From a virus: a stretch of 64,000 bases of DNA. The notes under the pieces are model-generated. The model saw only the letters and a list, made by a program, of their open reading frames with translations. It did not search any database and had not been told where the DNA came from. Each line of letters starts with the position of its first letter. Within the stretch, counting starts at the first letter, position 1. The stretch lies in IMG/VR virus record IMGVR_UViG_3300035190_000444, positions 1 through 64,000 of that record. One strand, written 5' to 3'. Positions 43,566 through 50,394 of the stretch are shown one piece after another. The translations under genes and the position numbers were made by a program.

Positions 43566-43829
43566 CTAATTTGAATTTGCCATAATATACGCAGTAACAT
43601 GTGCGCCTTCTATAATAACAACATCATCCGGTGGACGTTGATATGCAGTTTGCTTAAACCATCTGTTTGGATCATGTGCAGTAATACGATTAATCTTAAC
43701 ACGTCTTGGTGTTAACTTAGTTATCTTACCAACATACTGCGATCCGCTTTCTGCAAACGCAACAATGTCACCTACTGCTATTTTTTTATTAAGTAAGTCT
43801 CTATGTTCTATTGGCTCTTTCTTACTCAT
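43566..43829 (-). CDS. Small SH3/KOW-like protein
   Basis: 87 aa. IAVGDIVAFAESGSQYVGKITKLTPRRVKINRI has the spacing of a KOW/SH3-type barrel (G-D-I-V ... G-x-I-x-x-L ... R-V-x-I), often nucleic-acid binding. The remainder is not recognised. Overlaps the upstream gene by 8 nt. Confidence 0.5.
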   Translation of the reverse strand: MSKKEPIEHRDLLNKKIAVGDIVAFAESGSQYVGKITKLTPRRVKINRITAHDPNRWFKQTAYQRPPDDVVIIEGAHVTAYIMANSN

Positions 43830-44112
43830 AATCGTATTCAGTCCATGTGTTATTTTTGTAACTCCAATGTCTACTATCGTACATGTTTATGTTTAATTCA
43901 AAACATAATAATCCAATGCGTAAACATGGACCTGCGTGATCAGACCCCCATAAGTGTGTGCCTAGTTCAAACCCTGCTATAATATCTTTATTAAATATAC
44001 CTTCTATTTCCCAGTGTTTGTGTTTAGTAAACGATCCATGCAAGTTAAACAGATCACGAAATCCATTGTGTGTTACAAATGGATTAGTTACTCCTATACT
44101 TATTTCAAGCAT
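43822..44112 (-). CDS. Hypothetical protein
   Basis: 96 aa from ATG 44112, which has AGGAG 6 nt before it. Aromatic and His-rich (GSFTKHKHWEIEG, THLWGSDHAGP). Not recognised. First gene of a three-gene leftward unit under a consensus sigma70 promoter. Confidence 0.5.
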   Translation of the reverse strand: MLEISIGVTNPFVTHNGFRDLFNLHGSFTKHKHWEIEGIFNKDIIAGFELGTHLWGSDHAGPCLRIGLLCFELNINMYDSRHWSYKNNTWTEYDYE

Positions 44113-44142
44113 TGTTGCTCCTGTAGTTAAAAATGTTTGCAT

Positions 44143-44171
44143 ATTATAAACTATTATATACAGTGTGTCAA
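44143..44171 (-). promoter_or_regulatory. Perfect-consensus leftward sigma70 promoter
   Basis: Minus strand TTGACA (44171-44166), 17 nt, TATAAT (44148-44143), 30 nt before the ATG at 44112. Confidence 0.85.
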
Positions 44172-44205
44172 GCAAATAAATACAGTTGTTACACTACGAG
44201 GACAT

Positions 44206-44370
44206 ATGAAACCAAAACTCTTTAAACAAAACAATACCTGGTACTGCAAACTAGGACAAACCCTAGGTCAAGGCCAATCACCTAAACGCGCTTACACAAA
44301 CTTTTACACACTATATAATAAGTGTAAAGTTGTTATTTCAGACGACTTAATACATTATTATAAACAATGA
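44206..44370 (+). CDS. Small basic protein
   Basis: 54 aa, MKPKLFKQNNTWYCKLGQ onwards, with a G-Q-S-P-K-R-A-Y segment and LIHYYKQ end. GAGGAC precedes the ATG and AATAAATA (late-type) lies about 25 nt upstream. The layout (W-Y-C-K-L-G ... G-x-S-P-K-x-A-Y) suggests a double-stranded-RNA-binding-like or single-strand-binding beta hairpin, but this is weak. Confidence 0.5.
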   Translation: MKPKLFKQNNTWYCKLGQTLGQGQSPKRAYTNFYTLYNKCKVVISDDLIHYYKQ

Positions 44371-44439
44371 TTACGATAATGTAATAATGTTAGCTTGATT
44401 GTTTACTAAATGTAGATAGTCATTTTACTGTTTAGCTAC

Positions 44440-44468
44440 TTGTTTTTCATGTTAAAATAGCATAAAAT
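44440..44468 (+). promoter_or_regulatory. Possible sigma70-type promoter (TTGTTT-17-TAAAAT)
   Basis: Weak match 33 nt before the 51-aa gene. Confidence 0.35.
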
Positions 44469-44500
44469 ACTATGTAGACATTAACAAAGGAGACTACACT

Positions 44501-44656
44501 ATGATTAACACTATTACAACTTACACTGCTTCACGAAGTACAAACGACATCTTAATTGACGTATTGCATGTTGCAAGCGTAGTATGTTTTGCAACACTAG
44601 TATGGGTAATGTTCTGCGGATACATTATAACACCTCCAGTCTGGTGGCATGCGTAA
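44501..44656 (+). CDS. 51-aa membrane protein
   Basis: MINTITTYTASRSTND, then one span (VLHVASVVCFATLVWVMFCG) and TPPVWWHA. AAAGGAG lies 8 nt before the ATG and a strong terminator follows, so this is a separate short transcription unit. Short phage membrane proteins of this kind often modify host envelope or respiration, but nothing specific is recognisable. Confidence 0.65.
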   Translation: MINTITTYTASRSTNDILIDVLHVASVVCFATLVWVMFCGYIITPPVWWHA

Positions 44657-44668
44657 TCCAATCCAGTA

Positions 44669-44707
44669 GCCTGCGCATACTACAATACTTGCGCAGGCAC
44701 TTCTTTC
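44669..44707 (+). terminator. Strong hairpin terminator
   Basis: A perfect 9-bp stem GCCTGCGCA (44669-44677) / TGCGCAGGC (44690-44698) with a 12-nt loop, followed by ACTTCTTTC. The U-run is imperfect. Confidence 0.6.
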
Positions 44708-44721
44708 AAGTCAGTTGACTT
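44708..44721. promoter_or_regulatory. Operator-like palindrome over a -35 box
   Basis: AAGTCAGTTGACTT: 6-bp arms AAGTCA/TGACTT overlapping TTGACT of the promoter at 44715-44743. A repressor could bind here. Confidence 0.35.
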
Positions 44722-44743
44722 GTCCTACACAACTTGTTATACT
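44715..44743 (+). promoter_or_regulatory. Sigma70 promoter of the first mini-DUF1566 pair
   Basis: TTGACT (44715-44720), 17 nt, TATACT (44738-44743), 32 nt before the ATG at 44775. Confidence 0.7.
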
Positions 44744-44774
44744 TTATTAAATTAAATTAACTTATAAGTATAAT

Positions 44775-45035
44775 ATGAGCATTGAAATATCCCCAAAAGA
44801 CTATTGGAAAGCAATGTGCCGAGATGAAGCACAGATGTATTGTTTATTCTTAGTAATAGACGGCAAGAAAGGATGGCGATTCCCTACTTATCGAGAATTA
44901 ATTGGACACGAGTCTACATATCATATAAGTATGTTAGGAGAATGGTATGAAGACGATTTAGTTGATACTAATTTATGCGATACTGACGATTTGTACTGTA
45001 TAGTACCAGTAAGGGATAGAAAAGATGACGATTGA
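44775..45035 (+). CDS. Mini-DUF1566 paralogue 1
   Basis: 86 aa. The family core is RDEAQMYC (16-23), an LVIDGKKGWRFPT segment (26-38), a Trp/Asp-rich variable middle and a terminal IVPVRD. This core equals the start (WDEA-YC, GWRLPT-EL) and end (VR) of DUF1566/Lcl C-terminal domains, a C-type-lectin-like fold, with most of the usual Y-W-S-S ... A-W ... G middle removed. No signal peptide or membrane segment. Twenty-one such genes lie between here and 61.8 kb. Role unknown. Confidence 0.75.
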   Translation: MSIEISPKDYWKAMCRDEAQMYCLFLVIDGKKGWRFPTYRELIGHESTYHISMLGEWYEDDLVDTNLCDTDDLYCIVPVRDRKDDD

Positions 45036-45276
45036 AATTTCACCAAGAGAAACATGGAAAAAACCACTTCCAAAAGATCAAGCACAAATGTATTGTTTAT
45101 TTTTTGAACACAACGGCAGAGGGTGGAGATTTCCTACTCTAGAAGAATGTCTAACTAACATGAGTGGAATTCCAACGATTGTTGGATGGTGTTGGAACAA
45201 AGAACGCATGGAAAGTGATGATTATAATACTGCAATTTGTGACGTAATTCTAGTTCGAGATGTTAAAAATGCATAA
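45025..45276 (+). CDS. Mini-DUF1566 paralogue 2
   Basis: 83 aa. It shares the N-terminal ten residues pattern with paralogue 1 (IEISPRETWKKPLPKDQAQMYC) and has GRGWRFPTLEE. The middle is W-rich (VGWCWNKERM). The end, VILVRDVKNA, follows the family ending. Overlaps paralogue 1 by 11 nt; the pair looks like a direct duplication. Confidence 0.72.
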   Translation: MTIEISPRETWKKPLPKDQAQMYCLFFEHNGRGWRFPTLEECLTNMSGIPTIVGWCWNKERMESDDYNTAICDVILVRDVKNA

Positions 45277-45279
45277 ATA
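45272..45279 (+). promoter_or_regulatory. Late-type box CATAAATA 5 nt before an ATG
   Basis: CATAAATA overlaps the stop of paralogue 2 and ends 5 nt before ATG 45285, which would give a leaderless late mRNA. Confidence 0.45.
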
Positions 45280-45284
45280 GTTTT

Positions 45285-45527
45285 ATGAAAATAGAAGAAC
45301 TTTTAAACGAACTAACCTTTCACGGCTCGCAATGCACTAAAGACTGTAGCGGACATCGCGCAGGATGGTCATGGGGTAAAAAGTATCCCAATCGTGCTAC
45401 TACTAACAGAGCTACTCATCAAAGTTTCAACAATGGTGTTGATATTGCTAATGCTAATACCAAAGTCGTTATGATGCCAAATGCACGTGGTGCAGGTGGT
45501 AAGTTTGTTAAGAAGCCTAAACCATAA
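45285..45527 (+). CDS. Small basic tagged protein
   Basis: 80 aa. The tag MKIEELLNEL has L7-N8-E9. It then reads SQCTKDCSGHRAGWSWGKKYP, a basic His/Cys/Gly part, Asn/Thr-rich repeats and a C-terminus GAGGKFVKKPKP. No Shine-Dalgarno but a late box 5 nt before the ATG, unlike its early-promoter neighbours: a late internal-protein gene embedded in the early region. Confidence 0.62.
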   Translation: MKIEELLNELTFHGSQCTKDCSGHRAGWSWGKKYPNRATTNRATHQSFNNGVDIANANTKVVMMPNARGAGGKFVKKPKP

Positions 45528-45529
45528 AA

Positions 45530-45542
45530 GGCCCCGCTGTAA
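45530..45542 (+). repeat. GGCCCCGCTGTAA motif, copy 1
   Basis: Directly after the stop of 45285-45527, in the context TAAAAGGCCCCGCTGTAAAC. Confidence 0.8.
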
Positions 45543-45606
45543 ACTCTGCATTACACACATTTTCACACGAGTATAATTACATAAACATGTAATACGCTCA
45601 TACACA

Positions 45607-45635
45607 TTGACAACACACATATACACTTATATACT
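45607..45635 (+). promoter_or_regulatory. Sigma70 promoter TTGACA-17-TATACT
   Basis: Near-consensus; drives 45713-45919 with a leader containing motif copy 2. Confidence 0.75.
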
Positions 45636-45662
45636 ATACGCATAACACGTTATATGCAAATA

Positions 45663-45675
45663 GGCCCCGCTGTAA
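45663..45675 (+). repeat. GGCCCCGCTGTAA motif, copy 2
   Basis: In the 5' leader of 45713-45919, about 38 nt before its ATG. Confidence 0.8.
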
Positions 45676-45712
45676 CACATACACTAAATAATTTATCAAC
45701 CGGAGTAATACC

Positions 45713-45919
45713 ATGGAAACCATTTATACTGACAGAAGAATAGTAGAAACTGGATGTATGTTGTACATGCGGATAATATCAATCGATTCTAGCATTACTG
45801 TTTATGCTTTTAAACATGACGAGTTTCGTTGCGAGATGGAAATCTTTACTGGCGATAACTATACAGGTAACTTAGAAGAATGGTTGTTACTTCCTGTTAG
45901 TACAGCTGCATCGTACTAA
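45713..45919 (+). CDS. Hypothetical protein
   Basis: 68 aa, not recognised. Beta-rich (MLYMRIISIDSSITVYAFKHD) with an acidic C-terminal half. Flanked on both sides by GGCCCCGCTGTAA motifs, one in the leader and one 2 nt after the stop. Confidence 0.55.
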   Translation: METIYTDRRIVETGCMLYMRIISIDSSITVYAFKHDEFRCEMEIFTGDNYTGNLEEWLLLPVSTAASY

Positions 45920-45921
45920 AA

Positions 45922-45934
45922 GGCCCCGCTGTAA
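45922..45934 (+). repeat. GGCCCCGCTGTAA motif, copy 3
   Basis: Immediately after the stop of 45713-45919 in the context TAAAAGGCCCCGCTGTAACA, the same 5' context as copies 1 and 5. Confidence 0.8.
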
Positions 45935-45945
45935 CATAATAACAC

Positions 45946-45974
45946 TTGACATACGTGTGCATATACTGTATAGT
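45946..45974 (+). promoter_or_regulatory. Sigma70 promoter TTGACA-17-TATAGT
   Basis: Points into a 480-nt stretch without a convincing gene, suggesting that the product is an RNA. Confidence 0.75.
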
Positions 45975-45981
45975 GTACGCA

Positions 45982-46340
45982 TAACTACAGCAGGTGTCGC
46001 GCAAACTGTATTATCTATGCGCCCTATAACTGGACAGATGTATCACAGTGATGGAATTGTTGAACTGTAGCAACGACATAACCACCTACCCATTTGGATG
46101 AACATGAGATGTACCTTTACAAAACTCATTACAGGTTATGGCCCCGCTGTACACATAAGGTTAAAAGAAAGGATAACACCCTTACGACTGATTATATAGT
46201 TAGCATTGTATAATTAGTCCGCCGTCATATAAAAACCAGGACGGAGCTCGAGGTACCGGATGACCGCCTCTGTAATGCTCTAATGCTAAGACATGAAGAA
46301 ACTCAACAAATGTTCCATTGGCCTTTGCGGGCCAATATGA
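45982..46340 (+). ncRNA. Candidate non-coding RNA in a 540-nt gene-free region
   Basis: Between 45919 and 46464 no frame longer than about 30 codons with a good start is seen. A near-consensus promoter lies at its head. The segment 46210-46340 is GC-richer than its surroundings and forms hairpins: CCGTC/GACGG (46222-46226 with 46240-46244) and ATTGGCC-TTTGCG-GGCCAAT (46317-46336), a 7-bp stem that could be a 3' end. It contains motif copy 4. A 31-codon frame at 46104 (MRCTFTKLITGYGPAV) is possible. Beyond 46370 lie two copies of ATAAAATTAT-like AT-rich sequence and an AGGACTTTAGTCCT hairpin just before the next gene. Confidence 0.45.
46140..46151 (+). repeat. GGCCCCGCTGTA motif, copy 4
   Basis: Inside the gene-free region, followed by CACATAAGG. 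Confidence 0.8.
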
Positions 46341-46463
46341 CTTCTAAATCTAACAAAATATTCAAAGAAAGAAAATAAAATTATAATAATTGATATGAGT
46401 GCCAACGAATATAAAATTATTATAATTTAGGACTTTAGTCCTTTATACCTAATAGGAGAAATT

Positions 46464-46682
46464 ATGATTGAACTAGCACCACTATCTGATTATAAGATGT
46501 CATATGACGAAGCTTGGTTGTACTGTGCTACTCTAACTCATAATAACAAATATGATTGGCGTATTCCAACTGATTACGAGTTTACATACAACGACGAAAT
46601 TGATGAAGAATCCTTTGATCAATCAGACGAACCACGTCCTAGCCATTGGCGTGTACAACCAGTGAGAACTAAAGATGCTTGA
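46464..46682 (+). CDS. Mini-DUF1566 paralogue 3
   Basis: 72 aa. Core YDEAWLYCATLTHNNKYDW then RIPTDYE, ending VQPVRTKDA. This is the N-K-Y-D-W-R-I-P-T subtype. TAGGAGAAATT precedes the ATG. The last codons and start of the next gene (AAAGATGCTTGAGATTGC) recur at the next junction, evidence of unit duplication. Confidence 0.72.
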   Translation: MIELAPLSDYKMSYDEAWLYCATLTHNNKYDWRIPTDYEFTYNDEIDEESFDQSDEPRPSHWRVQPVRTKDA

Positions 46683-46944
46683 GATTGCACCTATATTAAA
46701 TGAATATCTAAATTACGACGAAGCATGGCTATACTGCGCTACCTGTATACACGATAACAAATACGATTGGCGTATTCCAACTTATGACGAATATGAAGAT
46801 ATTGATGGAATTTCAATATCAGCATATGATGACTCGGATGAAGATGATTTTAGAGATAGCAATCTAAACAGCTTACCAACGGTAAAAAGTTTAAAATTCT
46901 TATCAATAAGAGTTGTACAACCAGTGAGGACTAAAGATGCTTGA
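46675..46944 (+). CDS. Mini-DUF1566 paralogue 4
   Basis: 89 aa. LEIAPILNEYLNYDEAWLYC start; NKYDWRIPTYDE; a longer acidic middle (SAYDDSDEDDFRDSN); end VVQPVRTKDA identical in pattern to paralogue 3. Overlaps both neighbours by 8 nt (ATGCTTGA). Confidence 0.72.
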   Translation: MLEIAPILNEYLNYDEAWLYCATCIHDNKYDWRIPTYDEYEDIDGISISAYDDSDEDDFRDSNLNSLPTVKSLKFLSIRVVQPVRTKDA

Positions 46945-47161
46945 GATTGCCCCAATGCCCGCCGGCCGGTTCTCATTTGATGATGCCTGGTTATATTGTG
47001 CTACACTAACATATAATAACAAGTATGACTGGCGCATACCAACTGAAGAAGAATTTTGTGATTACGAAGCAATTGATTGCGATGCGTTTGATCAGAATGA
47101 TGAAGGTCTTAAGATAGCTAAAGTAACACATAAAATATGTCCAGTGCGCACTGCTGATTAA
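46937..47161 (+). CDS. Mini-DUF1566 paralogue 5
   Basis: 74 aa. LEIAPMPAGRFSFDDAWLYC; NKYDWRIPTEEEF; end ICPVRTAD. Last of the first three-gene array. The first Tyr of YDEA is Phe here. Same 8-nt overlap as its neighbour. Confidence 0.72.
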   Translation: MLEIAPMPAGRFSFDDAWLYCATLTYNNKYDWRIPTEEEFCDYEAIDCDAFDQNDEGLKIAKVTHKICPVRTAD

Positions 47162-47169
47162 AATACCAT

Positions 47170-47198
47170 TTGTAAAGTCCTAAGTTTTGCGCTATAAT
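47170..47198 (+). promoter_or_regulatory. Sigma70 promoter of the 47.2-49.2 kb operon
   Basis: TTGTAA (47170-47175), 17 nt, TATAAT (47193-47198). Confidence 0.65.
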
Positions 47199-47220
47199 AA
47201 TGTTTTATGTAAGGAGCCAT

Positions 47221-47511
47221 ATGCTAGTAGCCACTTGTCAATCAAAATTTATAACGTATGCCGAAGCTGTTATGTATTGTTTGTTTTTAGATCACCAAGG
47301 AAAGAAAGGCTGGCGGTTGCCAACTTTACTTGAATGGGCAGATACTGCAGATGGCAGACTTACAACTAATACATGGTATCGAGAGAGTACGAATGAAGAA
47401 CGAGCATTGCTTGCAAAACAATACAACCATACCCAGCAAGCTATAGAAGCTATGATTGAACCATATGAAAATCGTAAAACAGGTATAGCAGTTGCAGTGA
47501 GAGACAAATGA
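47221..47511 (+). CDS. Mini-DUF1566 paralogue 6
   Basis: 96 aa from ATG 47221 (AAGGAG before it). YAEAVMYCLFLDHQGKKGWRLPT is the G-K-K-G-W-R-L-P-T subtype. The middle is longer and charged (WYRESTNEERALLAKQYNHT), and it ends AVAVRDK. First gene of a run of six paralogues plus one basic protein linked by 4-20 nt overlaps. Confidence 0.72.
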   Translation: MLVATCQSKFITYAEAVMYCLFLDHQGKKGWRLPTLLEWADTADGRLTTNTWYRESTNEERALLAKQYNHTQQAIEAMIEPYENRKTGIAVAVRDK

Positions 47512-47735
47512 TAGAAATATTATCTAATCCACCTGGGATCAGTCGGAAATTATATAATCGCGATGCAGCTTTTTTGTATGTAATTACTCTAGTCCATGAT
47601 GGGCATGCAGACTGGCGATTTCCTACTCCAGACGAATGGGTTGAAGGTCCTTTAGCGTATATGGCATGGCATCAAGGAAGAATTGATAACGATAGATTTT
47701 TCAGCTATCACATATACCCAGTGAGAGATTTATGA
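47508..47735 (+). CDS. Mini-DUF1566 paralogue 7
   Basis: 75 aa. RDAAFLYVITLVHDGHADWRFPTPDEW: the usual Cys after Y is Val here. Middle MAWHQGRIDNDRFF, end IYPVRDL. ATGA overlaps on both sides. Confidence 0.7.
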   Translation: MIEILSNPPGISRKLYNRDAAFLYVITLVHDGHADWRFPTPDEWVEGPLAYMAWHQGRIDNDRFFSYHIYPVRDL

Positions 47736-48031
47736 AATATCATAAACCATTAAGTGTACATTATCTACCAGTAGATCCAAATCCTAACAGGATGTCTTTA
47801 CATGAAGCAGTTATGTATTGTACATTCTTAGAGTTTGAAGGAAAGAAAGGATGGCGATTACCCACTAGTAGTGAAGTAGATGAGATTTATGCTCTCAGAG
47901 AAGCAACTCGGTGTAATTCGTTTATATACAAACCAAAGTATGTGTGGACACAAGATGATTTAGACAATCCGTCATCACACGATCCTCACAATCGCGGACG
48001 TGTATTGGCAGTAAGGACTAAGCATGATTGA
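47732..48031 (+). CDS. Mini-DUF1566 paralogue 8
   Basis: 99 aa. A 25-residue N-terminal lead (HKPLSVHYLPVDPNPNR), core LHEAVMYCTFLEFEGKKGW then RLPTSSE, a 35-residue middle with TRCNSFIYKPKYVW, end VLAVRTKHD. Confidence 0.7.
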   Translation: MKYHKPLSVHYLPVDPNPNRMSLHEAVMYCTFLEFEGKKGWRLPTSSEVDEIYALREATRCNSFIYKPKYVWTQDDLDNPSSHDPHNRGRVLAVRTKHD

Positions 48032-48275
48032 GCATGCAAACGAATCGCCGCACAAGATAACATGTGACGAATCATGGTTGTACTGTGCTACCCTAACTCA
48101 TAATAACAAGTATGATTGGAGGATGCCAACATATGACGAACGAATGAAATTAGAATTCTTTGATACATGGGATATAGTTGACTATATTGGTAGGCCTAAC
48201 GCTGCGTGGTTAAACTATAATGCAACCTGTTTTATTATACCAGTGAGGGATATAAATGAAAAAAACAAAGTATAA
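48024..48275 (+). CDS. Mini-DUF1566 paralogue 9
   Basis: 83 aa. CDESWLYCATLTHNNKYDW then RMPTYDE, almost identical in core to paralogue 3. Middle AAWLNYN, end FIIPVRDI plus a Lys/Asn tail. Overlaps the next gene by 20 nt. Confidence 0.7.
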   Translation: MIEHANESPHKITCDESWLYCATLTHNNKYDWRMPTYDERMKLEFFDTWDIVDYIGRPNAAWLNYNATCFIIPVRDINEKNKV

Positions 48276-48609
48276 ATCAGCTGAAGAAAAGCGTAAAGCA
48301 TTAGAAGCTGAGAAGCAATGGTTAGCTATGGCAAAGCAACACGGATTATCTACCAAACCATCTAGTTCTAAATCTCTTAAAGACGCACTTAAGAAACAGT
48401 CATATACTCCGCCTGCACCAACATATAGAGGTAGTGATAGTAAACCTCCCAGTTTAGTTACAACTACTAAAGGTGGCGGCAGTCGTATTGAACCTCCTAA
48501 GTATACAGGTACTTTGATTAAAGGATGTGCGCAAATGCACAAAAGTAATTTAGTTCCTGTTATCAACCAAGAGCAAGCAACTGAGATTTCACGGATGCGT
48601 AGAGGATGA
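48256..48609 (+). CDS. Basic Ser/Lys-rich protein inside the paralogue operon
   Basis: 117 aa, not of the DUF1566 type. A helical basic start (KYKSAEEKRKALEAEKQWL), a Pro/Ser/Gly-rich middle (YTPPAPTYRGSDSKPP) and a C-terminal KGCAQMHKSNLVPVINQEQA. Resembles small phage proteins of unknown role. Coupled on both sides by overlaps, so its product is made together with the paralogues. Confidence 0.6.
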   Translation: MKKTKYKSAEEKRKALEAEKQWLAMAKQHGLSTKPSSSKSLKDALKKQSYTPPAPTYRGSDSKPPSLVTTTKGGGSRIEPPKYTGTLIKGCAQMHKSNLVPVINQEQATEISRMRRG

Positions 48610-48815
48610 TAGAATTCGCCCCAACGTTCTTCCCTCAGCTAACATATGACGAAGCATGGGTATACTGTCTTATATTAGAACATAATGGGCACAAGGATTG
48701 GCGCATGCCAACTCATAAAGAATGGGCTAGCAGAAATGAATTACTTGGTTGGTATGAAAACGCAAAAACTGTAAAGAAGTTTCGAATTGTTTGTCCAGTA
48801 AGGGAACAAATATGA
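48606..48815 (+). CDS. Mini-DUF1566 paralogue 10
   Basis: 69 aa, one of the shortest. YDEAWVYCLILEHNGHKDW then RMPTHKEW, middle LLGWYENAKT, end IVCPVREQI. Confidence 0.72.
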   Translation: MIEFAPTFFPQLTYDEAWVYCLILEHNGHKDWRMPTHKEWASRNELLGWYENAKTVKKFRIVCPVREQI

Positions 48816-49225
48816 AATGGTTTAACCGAATATTCAATTGTAATGTATATTTAAAATTTGACGTACCTACGAATCCTTATGGCGACAACAGAGTGCGTTA
48901 TGTTGTAGGAGTCCCGGTTAATCACTATGAGAAAAAAATCATTGAAATCGTTTATACTGGACTATTATGTTCTAGTGCTGATGAAGCAACGATGCATTTG
49001 TTTATGCTGAGTAAGCATGATGGAAAGAGAGGATGGCGACTACCTACAATGAATGAAGCTATATACTGTTCGAACCTATCAGTAATTAGACATTTCTCTG
49101 ATTGGAATTCACTCAGAGCTCCATTAGAATTAGTTTTAGTAAGAGATGTTACAGAAGATGAGTATAACTATTACAATGGACCTATAACACGTTTCTTTAA
49201 GCAGTTTGCGCAGTGGACTTATTGA
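48812..49225 (+). CDS. Mini-DUF1566 paralogue 11 with long N-terminal extension
   Basis: 137 aa from ATG 48812. About 55 extra residues precede the core (KWFNRIFNCNVYLKFDVPTN ...). Core ADEATMHLFMLSKHDGKRGW then RLPTMNE: the usual Tyr-Cys is His-Leu. It ends VLVRDVTEDE plus a 20-residue tail. Last gene of the operon. Confidence 0.65.
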   Translation: MKWFNRIFNCNVYLKFDVPTNPYGDNRVRYVVGVPVNHYEKKIIEIVYTGLLCSSADEATMHLFMLSKHDGKRGWRLPTMNEAIYCSNLSVIRHFSDWNSLRAPLELVLVRDVTEDEYNYYNGPITRFFKQFAQWTY

Positions 49226-49256
49226 TAGCTAAATAGCAGACAATAAGGAGAGTGTT

Positions 49257-50336
49257 ATGTCAAAAGAAGAAGTAGGTACAGGTGTAAGCCAAGAAGAGTC
49301 AGTTACGCTTAATGGCGTAACAATAACAGAAGAATCACATGCTGATGTATATGCCGAAGCACACGCAGGTGCAAGTGCGGAAGTAACTGATACAAGCGCA
49401 TCAGCAGAAGCACACGCAGGTGCAAGTATTGGCGCAGAAGCCGGTGCAAGTGTTACAGTAGGTGATGTTACATTAGAAGCTGAAGCACACGCTACTGCAG
49501 AAGTTGAAGCTACTGCTGAAGCAAGTGCAGGATGGACAGGTACAGATGTAGTTGTTGAAGCTAGTGCAAGTGTTGAAGCTCGTGCTGAAGTTGGAGCAAG
49601 TGCATCAGTTGGTAATGAAGATGTTGGTACAGTTAGTGTTTCGGGTGGCGCGTATGCTGAAGCTCATGCCGGTGTTGAAGCCGAAGCATCAGTCGGGTTA
49701 CATGGCGCAGAAGGACACGCAGGAGCATCAGTAGGTGCAAGTGTTGGTGTAGAAGCTAATGCAGTAGCAGAAAGCCATGGCGTGTCTGCTGAAGCAGGTG
49801 CAGGTGTTAGCATTGGATTACAAGCCGGTGCAGAAGTTGGAGGTGGTGCAACTGTACACGGCAATACCGTTAGCATAGGTGTAGAAGGTGAAATAGAGTT
49901 ATTAGCTGGTGTAGAATTTAATGCTGAATTATCAGTTGATACTACTCCAGTTGTAGACGCAGTTGATCAAGCAGCATTAGAGTCAGCTCGTTTTGCGCAT
50001 GAGCAAGCGGAAATTGTTGCTAAAGAAGCTCAAGAAGCTGCCCGCATTGCTAATGAAGAAGCTAATCGTATTGCAAGAGAAGCTCAAGAACAAGCAGATC
50101 GTGCAGCTAGAGAAGCACTTGAGCAAGCACAACGCGCAGCTAGAGAAGCACAAGAAGCATCTGAAAGAGCAATTAGAGAAGCACAAGAAGCATCTGAACG
50201 AGCAACTAGAGCAGCACAAGAAGCCGCAGAAAGCGCAGCTAGAGAAGCAGATCGTGTAGCTAACGAAGCTAGAGAAGCAGCCAATCGCGCAGCAAATGAA
50301 ATGAATAAAGCACTTAAAAAAGTAAAGTTCTGGTAA
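49257..50336 (+). CDS. Large Ala/Glu/His-rich repetitive protein with coiled-coil end
   Basis: 359 aa. Residues 30-235 are built of irregular repeats of E-A-H-A-G-A-S-A / A-E-A-x-A-S-V type, alternating small and polar residues, suggesting a beta-solenoid-like or collagen-like rod. Residues 250-348 are a long helix with many R-E-A-Q-E-A-S-E-R-A repeats (11-residue periodicity) ending ALKKVKFW. No signal peptide. AAGGAG before the ATG and a late-type TAAATA nearby. Motif copy 5 follows the stop. Not recognised; possibly a structural rod or LEA-like protectant. Confidence 0.6.
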   Translation: MSKEEVGTGVSQEESVTLNGVTITEESHADVYAEAHAGASAEVTDTSASAEAHAGASIGAEAGASVTVGDVTLEAEAHATAEVEATAEASAGWTGTDVVVEASASVEARAEVGASASVGNEDVGTVSVSGGAYAEAHAGVEAEASVGLHGAEGHAGASVGASVGVEANAVAESHGVSAEAGAGVSIGLQAGAEVGGGATVHGNTVSIGVEGEIELLAGVEFNAELSVDTTPVVDAVDQAALESARFAHEQAEIVAKEAQEAARIANEEANRIAREAQEQADRAAREALEQAQRAAREAQEASERAIREAQEASERATRAAQEAAESAAREADRVANEAREAANRAANEMNKALKKVKFW

Positions 50337-50338
50337 AA

Positions 50339-50351
50339 GGCCCCGCTGTAA
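50339..50351 (+). repeat. GGCCCCGCTGTAA motif, copy 5
   Basis: After the stop of the repetitive protein in the context TAAAAGGCCCCGCTGTAACA. Confidence 0.8.
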
Positions 50352-50361
50352 CATGTATAGA

Positions 50362-50394
50362 GTAAACTTTCAGTTGACAAATTGTAAAGTTTAC
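50362..50394. promoter_or_regulatory. Operator-like inverted repeat around a -35 box
   Basis: GTAAACTTT (50362-50370) and AAAGTTTAC (50386-50394) are perfect 9-bp inverted arms flanking TTGACA of the next promoter. Confidence 0.5.
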
